A stretch of DNA of 35,303 nt from CAZAMP01 sp964486455 (GTDB lineage: Bacteria; Eisenbacteria; RBG-16-71-46; CAZAMP01): contig CAZAMP010000043.1 of NCBI GenBank assembly GCA_964486455.1, forward strand, positions 1 to 35,303, read 5' to 3'. Below, one piece after another: positions 9,111 through 16,865 of this stretch. Position numbers and translations under genes: made by a program. Each line of letters opens with the position of its first letter. Within the stretch, counting starts at the first letter, position 1. The notes under the pieces are model-generated. The model was not told the DNA's origin. It made no database searches and was given only the letters and a program-made list of their open reading frames with translations.

Positions 9111-9148
9111 TCGATCCCTCCGTGGCCTGAGTCGTCTGACGCAAGGGA

Positions 9149-10360
9149 TTACCGGTGGGGCTGACGAGTATTCAGACTGTTTTCGGATGTCTCGGTCGCG
9201 GTCGGCGAGCCCCCTCCAACGGGTACGCGCCGGATGGCCGGATGGATGCGGGAAACGATCTCGTAGTTGATGGTGCCGGCCCAACCGGCGAGATCCTCGG
9301 CACTCACGCTCTCCTCGCCCTGGCAACCGATGAGAACGGCTTCATCTCCGACGGTCGCGTCCGGGATATGCGTGAGATCGATGAGCGTCATGTTCATGCA
9401 AACCCGGCCGCGCACCGGGGCCCGGCGGCCCCGCACGATGGTGTGCGCTACGTTCGACAGGCCACGGTCGTATCCTTCGTGGTAGCCGATCGCGAGGACG
9501 CCGATGCGGGACTCGGTACTCGTCCGGTAGGTTCTGCCGTAGCCGACGTACGATCCGGGTGCGACGGTTTTGATCTGTGTGATGAGCGCCTTCCAGGAGA
9601 GAACCGGCTTCAGCTCGACCTCATCACGCCCCTCCAATCGGAACGAAAGTAACGTCTCACGGCTCGGCCAGAGGCCGTACAGGCCGATGCCGACACGGAC
9701 CAGGTCGAAGGCGGTTTCGGGGAAGAGCAGCGTTGCCGCGGTGCACGAGGCGTGCCGCATCTCGAATGTGAGACCGAGATCGGTGAGCGCGCGATCCGCC
9801 TCGCGAAACGCGAGAAGCTGTTCGTCGGCGTAGGCGTGATTGATCGTGTCCTCGATGTTGGCGTAGTGCGTCGAAAGACCCACGCAACGGATCGCTTCAC
9901 TCGCGTCGATCGCCGACGCAACTGCCTCGAACTCCGACGACGGAATTCCGCGACGATGCGTTCCGGTCTCGACCTTGAGATGGAGGCGCCCTTCACGGTT
10001 GGCTTCGCGGGCGGCCGCACCGAAAAGCGGGATTTCCGAGGGATTCGTGAGCGTCAGATCGAGCTCGGCGCGCACCGCCTCGGCGAAGCGCTCGGGCGGA
10101 ACGTAGCCAAGCACGAGGATCCGAGCCGATGGGGTGATGGCCCGCGCCTCGATCGCCTCATCCAACGAGTTCACGCCCAGCCACTCCGTGCCCTGGGCTT
10201 CCAGCGCGGCGACGATGAGGTCGGATCCGTGTCCGTACGCGTTGGCCTTGACGACCGGCATCAGCGCGACGGCCTCGCCGATCATTCTCAGAAAGAGGCG
10301 GCGATTCGATTCCAGCGCGCCCAGGTCGATCTCGGCCCAGGTGAGGTCCTCGGGTGCGAT
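9149..10360 (-). CDS. alr: Alanine racemase, apparent AUC start
   Basis: Alanine racemase makes D-alanine for peptidoglycan with pyridoxal phosphate. The PLP lysine is in VVKANAYGHG and the second catalytic base is Tyr274 in VGYGRTY; RIHPAIRRVPV closes the fold. The first in-frame ATG (10285) would cut off the conserved TWAEIDLGAL strand. Upstream to the in-frame TAG at 10438 there is no ATG, GTG or TTG. An ATC at 10360 sits seven bases behind AAAGGAG and gives IAPEDLTWAEIDLG, placing the lysine at residue 38, where known racemases have 34-39. A promoter at 10460-10433 limits the transcript. The stop is 38 bases before the sigma gene, so all four genes may be cotranscribed. The C-terminal tail is about 25 residues longer than usual. 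Function is sure; the start is an inference. Confidence 0.93.
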   Translation of the reverse strand: MAPEDLTWAEIDLGALESNRRLFLRMIGEAVALMPVVKANAYGHGSDLIVAALEAQGTEWLGVNSLDEAIEARAITPSARILVLGYVPPERFAEAVRAELDLTLTNPSEIPLFGAAAREANREGRLHLKVETGTHRRGIPSSEFEAVASAIDASEAIRCVGLSTHYANIEDTINHAYADEQLLAFREADRALTDLGLTFEMRHASCTAATLLFPETAFDLVRVGIGLYGLWPSRETLLSFRLEGRDEVELKPVLSWKALITQIKTVAPGSYVGYGRTYRTSTESRIGVLAIGYHEGYDRGLSNVAHTIVRGRRAPVRGRVCMNMTLIDLTHIPDATVGDEAVLIGCQGEESVSAEDLAGWAGTINYEIVSRIHPAIRRVPVGGGSPTATETSENSLNTRQPHR

Positions 10361-10432
10361 TGCGCGGCTCCTTTCCTTGGCGCGGGATGGGGTGTGTGAC
10401 CCGGCCGGCGGCCGGAAAATGGGTTCGCCGCG

Positions 10433-10460
10433 AGTCTAGCGGCGGTCTGAGGGAAGTCAA
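10433..10460 (-). promoter_or_regulatory. Sigma-70-like promoter for alr
   Basis: On the minus strand TTGACT (10460-10455) and TAGACT (10438-10433) are separated by 16 bases. They match the -35 and -10 consensus at five and four of six positions. Transcription would start near 10426, giving a leader of about 65 bases to the ATC start of alr. The in-frame stop TAG is part of the -10 box. Confidence 0.55.
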
Positions 10461-10558
10461 CTCGTGCCCGCGTGCGAAACGGCCGACCTGCGCCGCTTGC
10501 GGCCGAGACCGGCATCGCAACTCCTTTCGTCACAAATGCATCCTCAAACACGCGCCGC

Positions 10559-10620
10559 AGATGTCCGAACATCTGATCAGGGCACAATACGGGGGTCGCA
10601 ATGCTGTATTCCGAACATCT
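10559..10620 (+). repeat. Paired TCCGAACATCT repeats flanking the AAA+ gene start
   Basis: The 11-mer TCCGAACATCT occurs at 10564-10574 and again at 10610-10620, 46 bases apart, once before and once just inside the AAA+ gene (ATG at 10601). The first copy is also the right part of a perfect inverted repeat AGATGT-CCGA-ACATCT (10559-10574). This layout would suit an operator for a repressor, but no regulator can be assigned. Confidence 0.4.
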
Positions 10621-11647
10621 TCTAGAAAAGCTCAGAGCACGAATCGTGGGGCAGGATCTTGCGATTCGAGAAATGGCACGATCCCTCACCATCGCGCGCG
10701 CGCAGATGCACGTGCGTCCACGTCCGCTGGGCACCTATCTCTTTCTTGGACCCACCGGAACGGGGAAGACCGCGCTGGCGGCTGCGGTGGCGGCTGAGCT
10801 CTACGGCAAGGAGGATCAGGTCATCCCGATGCACCTCGCCGGTGTTCAAGGCGCGGCCCAGTTCATCGAGGCGCTCGGCGGCTACGTGGAACGTGCCGGC
10901 GGCATCGTCACCGAAACGACGAAAGAAGGGGTGAACACCCGCTTCTGTCAGGCCGTCGTCGTCCTGGAGGACATACAAGAAGTCGGAACGGACGTACTCT
11001 TCGCGATCCATCACATCCTCGACCGCGGACGCGTGGATCTCGGTGGCGGAGACACGTTCGACTTCACACGCGCCGTCATCATCTTCAAGTGCCGCAGCTG
11101 TTCGGATCGAATCGACGAGCTGAACCGATCATCGATCGGCTTCCAGGGTCAGGTCGATGTGGATGAGGATGTGAATGACGAGATCGATGAGCGGATCTAC
11201 ACGGTCGCGCGTCGATGCGTGGAATCGGAGTTTCCGCCGGATTTCGTCGGGCGATTGGATCGTCTGATCGTCTTCAAGCGCATCCAGCGCAAACACCTGC
11301 CGGCACTCCTCGACCGCGCCCTGGCCAACGTCATGGCGTCGTTCTACGAGAAGAGCAATCCGGGTGTGGAAATCGCGATCGATGACGCGCTTCGGGAGTT
11401 CATCTTGAAGAAAGCGGAGAGGCGGCTCCATCTCGGTGCGCGGCCGCTGATGCGAAACGTCCGGAAGTACGTCACGTTTCCGCTCGCCGACCTGGCTGTG
11501 TCCGGTGCTCTCGTTTCCGGCTGTAAGCTCACGCTGTCGATCGAGGACGGGCGGTCGGTCGCGAGATTCATCTATCGGCATCAGATCGAGTCCGAACCGG
11601 AGCAGATGATCCTGTTGCCCACGCGGCCGCGTCGCTCAACCGCGTAG
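10601..11647 (+). CDS. Stand-alone ClpB/ClpA D2-like AAA+ protein with altered motifs
   Basis: A 348-residue AAA+ protein equal to the second ATPase domain of Clp/Hsp100 unfoldases plus its small C-terminal domain, with no N-domain, first ATPase ring or middle domain. Walker A is intact (GPTGTGKT, residues 50-57). Walker B reads VVVLEDIQ (E123, D124) where the family has an Asp-Glu pair in that order. The sensor-1 Thr-Ser-Asn is replaced by KCRSC (163-167). The arginine-finger region is kept in PPDFVGRLDRLIVF (R218), and sensor-2 is probably in GARPLMRNV. It may bind ATP yet hydrolyse poorly, or act in a hetero-ring. The start has only a weak G-rich site. The gene is divergent from alr. Its partner is unknown. 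Confidence 0.85.
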   Translation: MLYSEHLLEKLRARIVGQDLAIREMARSLTIARAQMHVRPRPLGTYLFLGPTGTGKTALAAAVAAELYGKEDQVIPMHLAGVQGAAQFIEALGGYVERAGGIVTETTKEGVNTRFCQAVVVLEDIQEVGTDVLFAIHHILDRGRVDLGGGDTFDFTRAVIIFKCRSCSDRIDELNRSSIGFQGQVDVDEDVNDEIDERIYTVARRCVESEFPPDFVGRLDRLIVFKRIQRKHLPALLDRALANVMASFYEKSNPGVEIAIDDALREFILKKAERRLHLGARPLMRNVRKYVTFPLADLAVSGALVSGCKLTLSIEDGRSVARFIYRHQIESEPEQMILLPTRPRRSTA

Positions 11648-11689
11648 CTCACCGCCTGCGCCCGCGGCCCCAACGGTCCGCCGCAAGGA

Positions 11690-12505
11690 TCATTCGGCGC
11701 GAGTGGATCCCGTGACGCGCACGCCGTTCATCCGGCTCCGCATGCTCGCCATGCGCTCCAGGCTGTCGGGCGAGCGGAAGGCGTCGGCCTGGGCGCGGCG
11801 TTCGTCCTTCAGCGCGTCCTGCAGTCTGTTGTGTCGACCGCGGGCCACAACTCCCTTTACCTGCGCCACGAGGGCTCCCGGCGCGTCCAGCATGCGTCGC
11901 GTCAGGGTCCGCAGTTCGTTTTCCAGCCCGTGGGCCGGACAGACTCGGTCGACGATACCCAATCTCAGCGCCTCGTGGGCGTCGAAGACTCGCCCGGTCC
12001 ACATGATCTCCCGGGCGACCGCGGCGGAGGTTCGATCGGGCAAGAAGTACGTGAGACCCCAGTCGGGATGGAGGCCGAAACGCACGTGCGTGGCGCCGAA
12101 GGTCGCCCGGCCGGAGGCCTGAACCAGGTCGCACGCCAGCGCCAGGCCTAAGCCGCAGCCCGCGGCCGGTCCGTCCACGATCGCCAGGACCGGTGGCCGT
12201 ATCTCTTCGGCGATGCGGGTGACGATCCGCTCACCCGCCTGGACGAGTCGGAGGAACCCCTTCTCATCCTCGGCCATCCGCAGCTCGTGGACCTCGCTCA
12301 TGTCGAGCCCCGTGCTGAAGGCGCCACCCTGTCCGCGAAGCAGGACAAGCCTGACGTCTTCCCGGGCGCGCACACCATCGAGGGCGTCCTCCAGCTCGGT
12401 CAACATCTTGAAGGAGAATGCGTTGCGACGCTCAGGGCGGCAGAGCATGACGTCGGCCATACCATCGACGATGCTGACGTGAATTGAACTCTCAGTCTGG
12501 CTCAT
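11690..12505 (-). CDS. Enoyl-CoA hydratase/isomerase family protein
   Basis: A 271-residue crotonase-fold enzyme acting on acyl-CoA thioesters. Seen: RPERRNAFS near the N-terminus, the oxyanion-hole segment AFSTGLDM (residues 62-69), and the GPAAGCGLGLALACDL helix (112-127). At the catalytic loop it has LHPDWG with Asp148, as in PaaG-like members, where many hydratases have a glutamate. The ATG at 12505 was preferred to the one at 12517 because GGAG lies six bases before it. Substrate unknown: hydratase or double-bond isomerase are both possible. It stands alone, convergent with the AAA+ gene and divergent from the transporter. Confidence 0.9.
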   Translation of the reverse strand: MSQTESSIHVSIVDGMADVMLCRPERRNAFSFKMLTELEDALDGVRAREDVRLVLLRGQGGAFSTGLDMSEVHELRMAEDEKGFLRLVQAGERIVTRIAEEIRPPVLAIVDGPAAGCGLGLALACDLVQASGRATFGATHVRFGLHPDWGLTYFLPDRTSAAVAREIMWTGRVFDAHEALRLGIVDRVCPAHGLENELRTLTRRMLDAPGALVAQVKGVVARGRHNRLQDALKDERRAQADAFRSPDSLERMASMRSRMNGVRVTGSTRAE

Positions 12506-12726
12506 TCCTCTCTCCATTTCACATGACAGGCGGCTGCTGCCACCCGATCCGCAATCACAGGGTGCCGTCTGGGAGGGTATGAAAACGGTCGCGCCGTCAC
12601 GGCCGCGACCAGTGCTCGGAGGATGCGCTGTCCACTACTCACAGCCTATCACCGCCTTCTCCTAGCGTCAATACGCCCACCGTACATCCGCTCACTCTGG
12701 CCAGGGTCAACCGAGTGTCGTAGAGT

Positions 12727-14130
12727 GTGCCCTTTCGCATTGCGGCCGGCGGGGCCGCCTCAACCCTGCAGATTGGGCGCGACGTGGCACACGACCACAC
12801 CTCCGGCAGCGTCACGAAAAACCTACTGCGAATGGGCCTTCCGTCAATGGTTGGCTTTGCCGCTGCGAATCTCTATGAGGTGGTGGACGCGCTTTGGGTG
12901 AGTCGTATCAGCGCTGATGCGGTTGCCGCCGTGACCTTGTTCCAGGCCATCTTTTGGGTCATTAGCTCCGCGAACCATATCATAGGCGTCGGCTCGGTGG
13001 CGATAATCAATCGGCGGTTCGGCGAACGGGACTATGCACGCACCGAGGCGGCGATCAAAGAGGCGCTCCTCCTCAAGATCGTGGTGGCTGCGCTGTTCGT
13101 CGTCCCGGGGTGGTATGCCCTGGAGCCCGCACTTCGCTGGCTGGGGGGGTCGGAGGAGATCATCTCTCTCGCGGTCCCGTACGGCCGCGTGCTTCTCGTC
13201 GGAAACGCGGCGATCTTCCCGATGTGGACGGTCTTCACCTCGCTCCGCGGCGTCGGCGATCCCATGAAGGCGATGTATCTGATGATCGCCGGCAACCTGC
13301 TCAACGCCGTCCTCGACCCGTTCTTGATTTTCGGCTGGTGGATCTTCCCCGAGATGGGAATCGTGGGGGCGGCGGTCGCGTCCGGGATCTCCGCGTTTCT
13401 CGGTTTCCTGGTCGGTGTCGGGCTTCTCGTCATGGGAAAGGCCCCCTTGAAGCTCAGACTCTTCGCCGGTATCCCCATTCAGCTCAAGACCATGTGGCGC
13501 ATGACCGTCGTCGGGATCCCGGGCGGGATCAACTTCTCGTCAATGACGATCACGAGGCTCCTGATCATGAAGATCGTAGCGCTCTACGGAGGCGGGATCG
13601 TGGCGATCTACGGCGTTGGAAGCCGTGTGCTCTTCTTCGGATCGATGCTCATCGTCGGGATGGCCCTCGGAGTGGCGGCACTCACGGGCCAGAACCTGGG
13701 TGCCGGTAAGCCTGAGCGGGCCAAGAGCACTGCCAATCGCGCGCTGCTCCTGGCGCTGGCGGTAACCGGGTCGGTCGGGATCGTCGTGGCAGTCTTCGCA
13801 CCCACCCTCATGCGCGCGTTTTTCCGTGAGGCCGAGCTCGTGCTGTCCGGGACCGAGTTTCTCCGGATTGCCGTCGTCATGATGGTGGCCAACGGCGTGC
13901 GGATCATTCTCAACAACGTGCTCAACGGGGCGGGCGATACGAAAGCCGCCATGACGATCGGATTGGTGTCGAATTGGGTGTTTCTGCTTCCCCCGGCGTA
14001 CCTCGCCGTCCATCAGTTCGGTGCCTCGACCGTGGGGTTGTGGTGGGTAATGTCGATCACGTCCCTTCTCGGTGCCGTGCTGGCTTACGTTTACTATCGG
14101 GGTGGGCGGTGGGTGCACCGAACGGTCTAG
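12727..14130 (+). CDS. MATE-family multidrug/toxin efflux transporter
   Basis: About 467 residues with twelve hydrophobic spans and the internal two-fold repeat of MATE exporters, which use a sodium or proton gradient to expel cationic compounds or lipid-linked intermediates. Typical segments are SVTKNLLRMGLPSMVGF at the first helix, ISADAVAAVTLFQAIFWV, and the second-half GQNLGAGKPERAKS. The start is uncertain: GTG at 12727 has no ribosome site, while GTG at 12784 would begin 11 residues before the first motif as in most relatives. A TAGAGT hexamer directly precedes 12727. The gene stands alone in a 160-220 base spacing on both sides. Confidence 0.92.
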   Translation: MPFRIAAGGAASTLQIGRDVAHDHTSGSVTKNLLRMGLPSMVGFAAANLYEVVDALWVSRISADAVAAVTLFQAIFWVISSANHIIGVGSVAIINRRFGERDYARTEAAIKEALLLKIVVAALFVVPGWYALEPALRWLGGSEEIISLAVPYGRVLLVGNAAIFPMWTVFTSLRGVGDPMKAMYLMIAGNLLNAVLDPFLIFGWWIFPEMGIVGAAVASGISAFLGFLVGVGLLVMGKAPLKLRLFAGIPIQLKTMWRMTVVGIPGGINFSSMTITRLLIMKIVALYGGGIVAIYGVGSRVLFFGSMLIVGMALGVAALTGQNLGAGKPERAKSTANRALLLALAVTGSVGIVVAVFAPTLMRAFFREAELVLSGTEFLRIAVVMMVANGVRIILNNVLNGAGDTKAAMTIGLVSNWVFLLPPAYLAVHQFGASTVGLWWVMSITSLLGAVLAYVYYRGGRWVHRTV

Positions 14131-14235
14131 ATCTCACGTGTCCGTCAGCCCATGCGGGTCTACGGTCCCGTGGCTGAATTCCGCCCGGATCTTCGCTCGC
14201 CCGAGATTACGATCCGGTGCCGGTCCGTCGAAATA

Positions 14236-14244
14236 TGCTACAGT
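14236..14244 (+). promoter_or_regulatory. Candidate extended -10 element before sulfate-activation genes
   Basis: TGCTACAGT (TGn plus TACAGT) lies 47 bases before the ATG of the ATP sulfurylase/APS kinase gene. No -35 box is visible at the right distance. The element matches the extended -10 style seen before three other genes in the window. Confidence 0.35.
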
Positions 14245-14290
14245 TGGTGGCCATCATCCCGGCCGCCTACTCCCACGAAGGACGAATTGA

Positions 14291-16033
14291 ATGGATCAAG
14301 GTCTGAACATCAAATCGCTTCTCACCGATGAGGCCCGGGCCGCCGAGCTCAAAGGAGAGGCGATTTATCTTCCGTTCTGGGATCTCAACTTCCGCCAGAT
14401 TTGTGACATCGAGCTTCTCCTGAACGGGGCGCTGACCCCGCTCGCGGGCTACATGGGCCAAGCGGATTACGAGAGCGTCCGTGACGATATGCGGCTCGCC
14501 GACGGCACGCTCTGGCCGATCCCGATTGCGCTCGACGTGAGCGAGGAGCTTGCCGGCTCACTCAAGTCGGGTGACCGCGTGGCGCTCAGACACCCGGAGG
14601 GGGTCGTGCTCGCCATCCTCACCGTCACGGACATCTGGCAGGCCGATCCGGCACTCGAGGCCGAGCGCGTTCTGAACACGAAGGATGAGAACCATCCATG
14701 GGTGTTCGAACTGTTGCATCAGTTCAAGCCGGCCTATCTCGGCGGAACCATCGAGGGGATCGAGCTGCCGCCGCATCACACCTTTCGACGCCTTCGCCAT
14801 TCGCCCGACGAGCTTCGGGCGGAATTCCGCAGGCTCGGATGGGATCGAGTCGTTGCGTTTCACACACGAAACCCCATGCACCGTGCGCACGTTGAGCTCG
14901 CACGACGCGCCGCGGCCGACATGGACGCCAATCTCCTGATCCACCCGGTTGTCGGGCGGACCGTCTTCGGGGACGTTGACTACTTCACGCGGATTCGCTG
15001 CTACGATGCCGTGCTCGATCAGTTTCCCGTCAACTCCGCGATGATCAGCCTCATCCCCCTCACGTCACGACGGGCGGGGCCCCGCGAGGCGCTTTGGCAC
15101 GCGCTCATCCGTAGAAACTACGGCTGCACTCACTTCATCGTCGGACACAATCACGCGGGACCGATCAGCGGTGAGACGGGGAAGGCATTCTACGGTAGTT
15201 CCGACGCGCTCGAACTTGCCAAGAAGCACCAAGGGGAGCTCGATATCGAGCTCGTAACGAGTGACGAGATGGTCTACTGCGAGGACAAGGGGCAGTACGT
15301 GCCACGATCGGAGACGCCGAAGGACGGGCGAGCCCTGGGGCTTTCGGTGGCCGAGCTCAAACGTCGACTCCAGGGGGGCGCGGACATCCCGGAGTGGTTC
15401 TCGTATCCGGCCGTCATCAGGGAGCTACACCGGCGCTATCCCGATCGAGCGCGCCAGGGCTTCACCGTGTTCTTCACGGGGCTCTCCAGCTCGGGGAAGT
15501 CGACGATTGCGAACATCCTCCGGGCAAAGCTGATGGAGATCGGCACGCGGCCCGTCACGTTGCTCGACGGCGATATCGTCCGGACGAATCTTTCGAACGA
15601 GCTCGGGTTCTCGAAAGAACACCGTGACATCAATATCCGACGGATAGGCTTTGTCGCGAGCGAGATCACCAAGAACCGCGGCATCGCGATCTGTGCCCCG
15701 ATCGCGCCCTATGAGCGCATTCGGCGCGAGAACCGGGAGTTGATCAGTGGGGTAGGCGCGTATATCGAGGTCTTCGTCTCCACTCCGCTGGAGGTCTGCG
15801 AGAAGCGGGACCGCAAGGGGCTCTACGCCAAGGCCCGCGCGGGTCTCGTCAAAGGCGTGACGGGCGTCGATGATCCGTACGAGGTTCCCAAATCCCCGGA
15901 ACTCGCCATTGATACGACGCGCGTGAGCGCCGAGGAGGCCGCACAGTACATCCTTCTCTACCTGAAGAACGAAGGGTTCATCGAGCAGCTCGGCCCAAAT
16001 GACGATGGAGGCACGCATGGCGAGCGCGGCTGA
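14291..16033 (+). CDS. sat/cysC: Bifunctional sulfate adenylyltransferase / APS kinase
   Basis: A 580-residue fusion that makes PAPS from sulfate in two steps. Residues 1-385 are ATP sulfurylase, with the nucleotide motif HTRNPMHRAH (from H191). The second motif reads VGHNHAGP (284-291), where relatives normally have an arginine-aspartate pair before HAG. Residues about 390-565 are APS kinase, with P-loop GLSSSGKST (397-405), DGD in the next strand, and the long lid segment DRKGLYAKARAGLVKG. No truncation is apparent and the APS kinase domain looks fully equipped. The 3' end overlaps the next gene by 17 bases, so PAPS synthesis and PAP disposal are coupled. The order points to sulfation, or assimilation, rather than energy metabolism. 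Confidence 0.94.
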   Translation: MDQGLNIKSLLTDEARAAELKGEAIYLPFWDLNFRQICDIELLLNGALTPLAGYMGQADYESVRDDMRLADGTLWPIPIALDVSEELAGSLKSGDRVALRHPEGVVLAILTVTDIWQADPALEAERVLNTKDENHPWVFELLHQFKPAYLGGTIEGIELPPHHTFRRLRHSPDELRAEFRRLGWDRVVAFHTRNPMHRAHVELARRAAADMDANLLIHPVVGRTVFGDVDYFTRIRCYDAVLDQFPVNSAMISLIPLTSRRAGPREALWHALIRRNYGCTHFIVGHNHAGPISGETGKAFYGSSDALELAKKHQGELDIELVTSDEMVYCEDKGQYVPRSETPKDGRALGLSVAELKRRLQGGADIPEWFSYPAVIRELHRRYPDRARQGFTVFFTGLSSSGKSTIANILRAKLMEIGTRPVTLLDGDIVRTNLSNELGFSKEHRDINIRRIGFVASEITKNRGIAICAPIAPYERIRRENRELISGVGAYIEVFVSTPLEVCEKRDRKGLYAKARAGLVKGVTGVDDPYEVPKSPELAIDTTRVSAEEAAQYILLYLKNEGFIEQLGPNDDGGTHGERG

Positions 16034-16790
16034 TCTGGATCGTATCCGGGAGGCGCTCGAACGCGCCGGAAAGATATTGATGGCGCACAGCGCGCGCGGC
16101 GTGACCGCCCGCATGAAGAAGGGCGATGACCCGGTGACCGAGGCCGACCTGGAGACCGACGCGGCGCTCAAAGCGATTCTTCCGCAGCCCGGCGATGGGT
16201 GGCTGTCCGAGGAGACGGCCGATGATGCGTCGCGGCTCGACTGTTCACGCGTCTGGGTAGTCGATCCACTGGACGGTACGCGCGAGTTCGTGCAAGGCAT
16301 TCCGGAGTGGTGCTGTTCGATCGGACTGGTCGAAGACGGTCTGCCGACCGCCGGCGGGATCTACAATCCGGCCACGGACCAGATGATCGTCGGCGCGATC
16401 GGATTCGGCGTCACGCTGAACGGGAAGCCGTCTCCGATTTCGTCCGCCGAGACCCTGGAGGGTGCCCTCGTGTTGGGGAGCCGCAGCGAGGAGAAGCGGG
16501 GCGAGTGGGATGCCTTCAAGAACGGTCCGATCAAGTTCGTGGCGACGGGATCGGTGGCGTTCAAGTTCGGTCAGGTTGCGGCCGGTCTCTGTGACGCGAC
16601 GTGGACGCTGGTCCCGAAGAGCGAATGGGACGTGGCTGCGGGTGTGGCGCTCGTTCGCGCGGCTGGTGGGGACGTCGTATTGTCCGATTGGGAGCCGCCG
16701 CTCTTCAACAAACCCACGCCGAAGTTCCCGGGGCTCGTCGCGGCGAACACGAAACTGCTCGGGGTGATCCGCACTTACCTCGGAAAGTAG
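16017..16790 (+). CDS. cysQ: CysQ-like 3'(2'),5'-bisphosphate nucleotidase (inositol monophosphatase family)
   Basis: A 257-residue lithium-sensitive-type phosphatase. The metal site is complete: E65/E66 in LSEET, D83-P-L-D86-G-T in the core motif, and D205 in WDVAAG. The family also includes inositol and histidinol phosphatases; position right behind APS kinase favours PAP to AMP conversion, which relieves product inhibition in sulfation. The ATG at 16017 follows GGAGG at five bases and lies inside the upstream gene's last codons. An earlier ATG at 15999 lacks that signal. Cytoplasmic, no signal peptide. Confidence 0.87.
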   Translation: MASAADLDRIREALERAGKILMAHSARGVTARMKKGDDPVTEADLETDAALKAILPQPGDGWLSEETADDASRLDCSRVWVVDPLDGTREFVQGIPEWCCSIGLVEDGLPTAGGIYNPATDQMIVGAIGFGVTLNGKPSPISSAETLEGALVLGSRSEEKRGEWDAFKNGPIKFVATGSVAFKFGQVAAGLCDATWTLVPKSEWDVAAGVALVRAAGGDVVLSDWEPPLFNKPTPKFPGLVAANTKLLGVIRTYLGK

Positions 16791-16865
16791 CCTACCTGGA
16801 GGACGGCCCGCCCTTGGGTGGCCGCCTACCGTATGGGTGCGACCGACCCCGCGGGGCGTGGCCGG

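Noticed and set aside
9111..9326. N-terminal extension of the sigma factor
   Set aside because: Lies over the alr 3' end in another frame with no helix pattern; TTG at 9110 has GGAGGG.
10288..10515. Minus-strand 75-codon frame with AAAGGAG before ATG at 10515, ending three bases before the only alr ATG
   Set aside because: The sequence is low-complexity Arg/Pro/Ala, overlaps the conserved alr N-terminus out of frame and spans the alr promoter. Coupled initiation at 10285 is thinkable but would delete TWAEIDLGAL.
16848..16857. CCCCGCGGGG palindrome between convergent genes
   Set aside because: Short, no loop, no T tract; expected by chance at this GC content.
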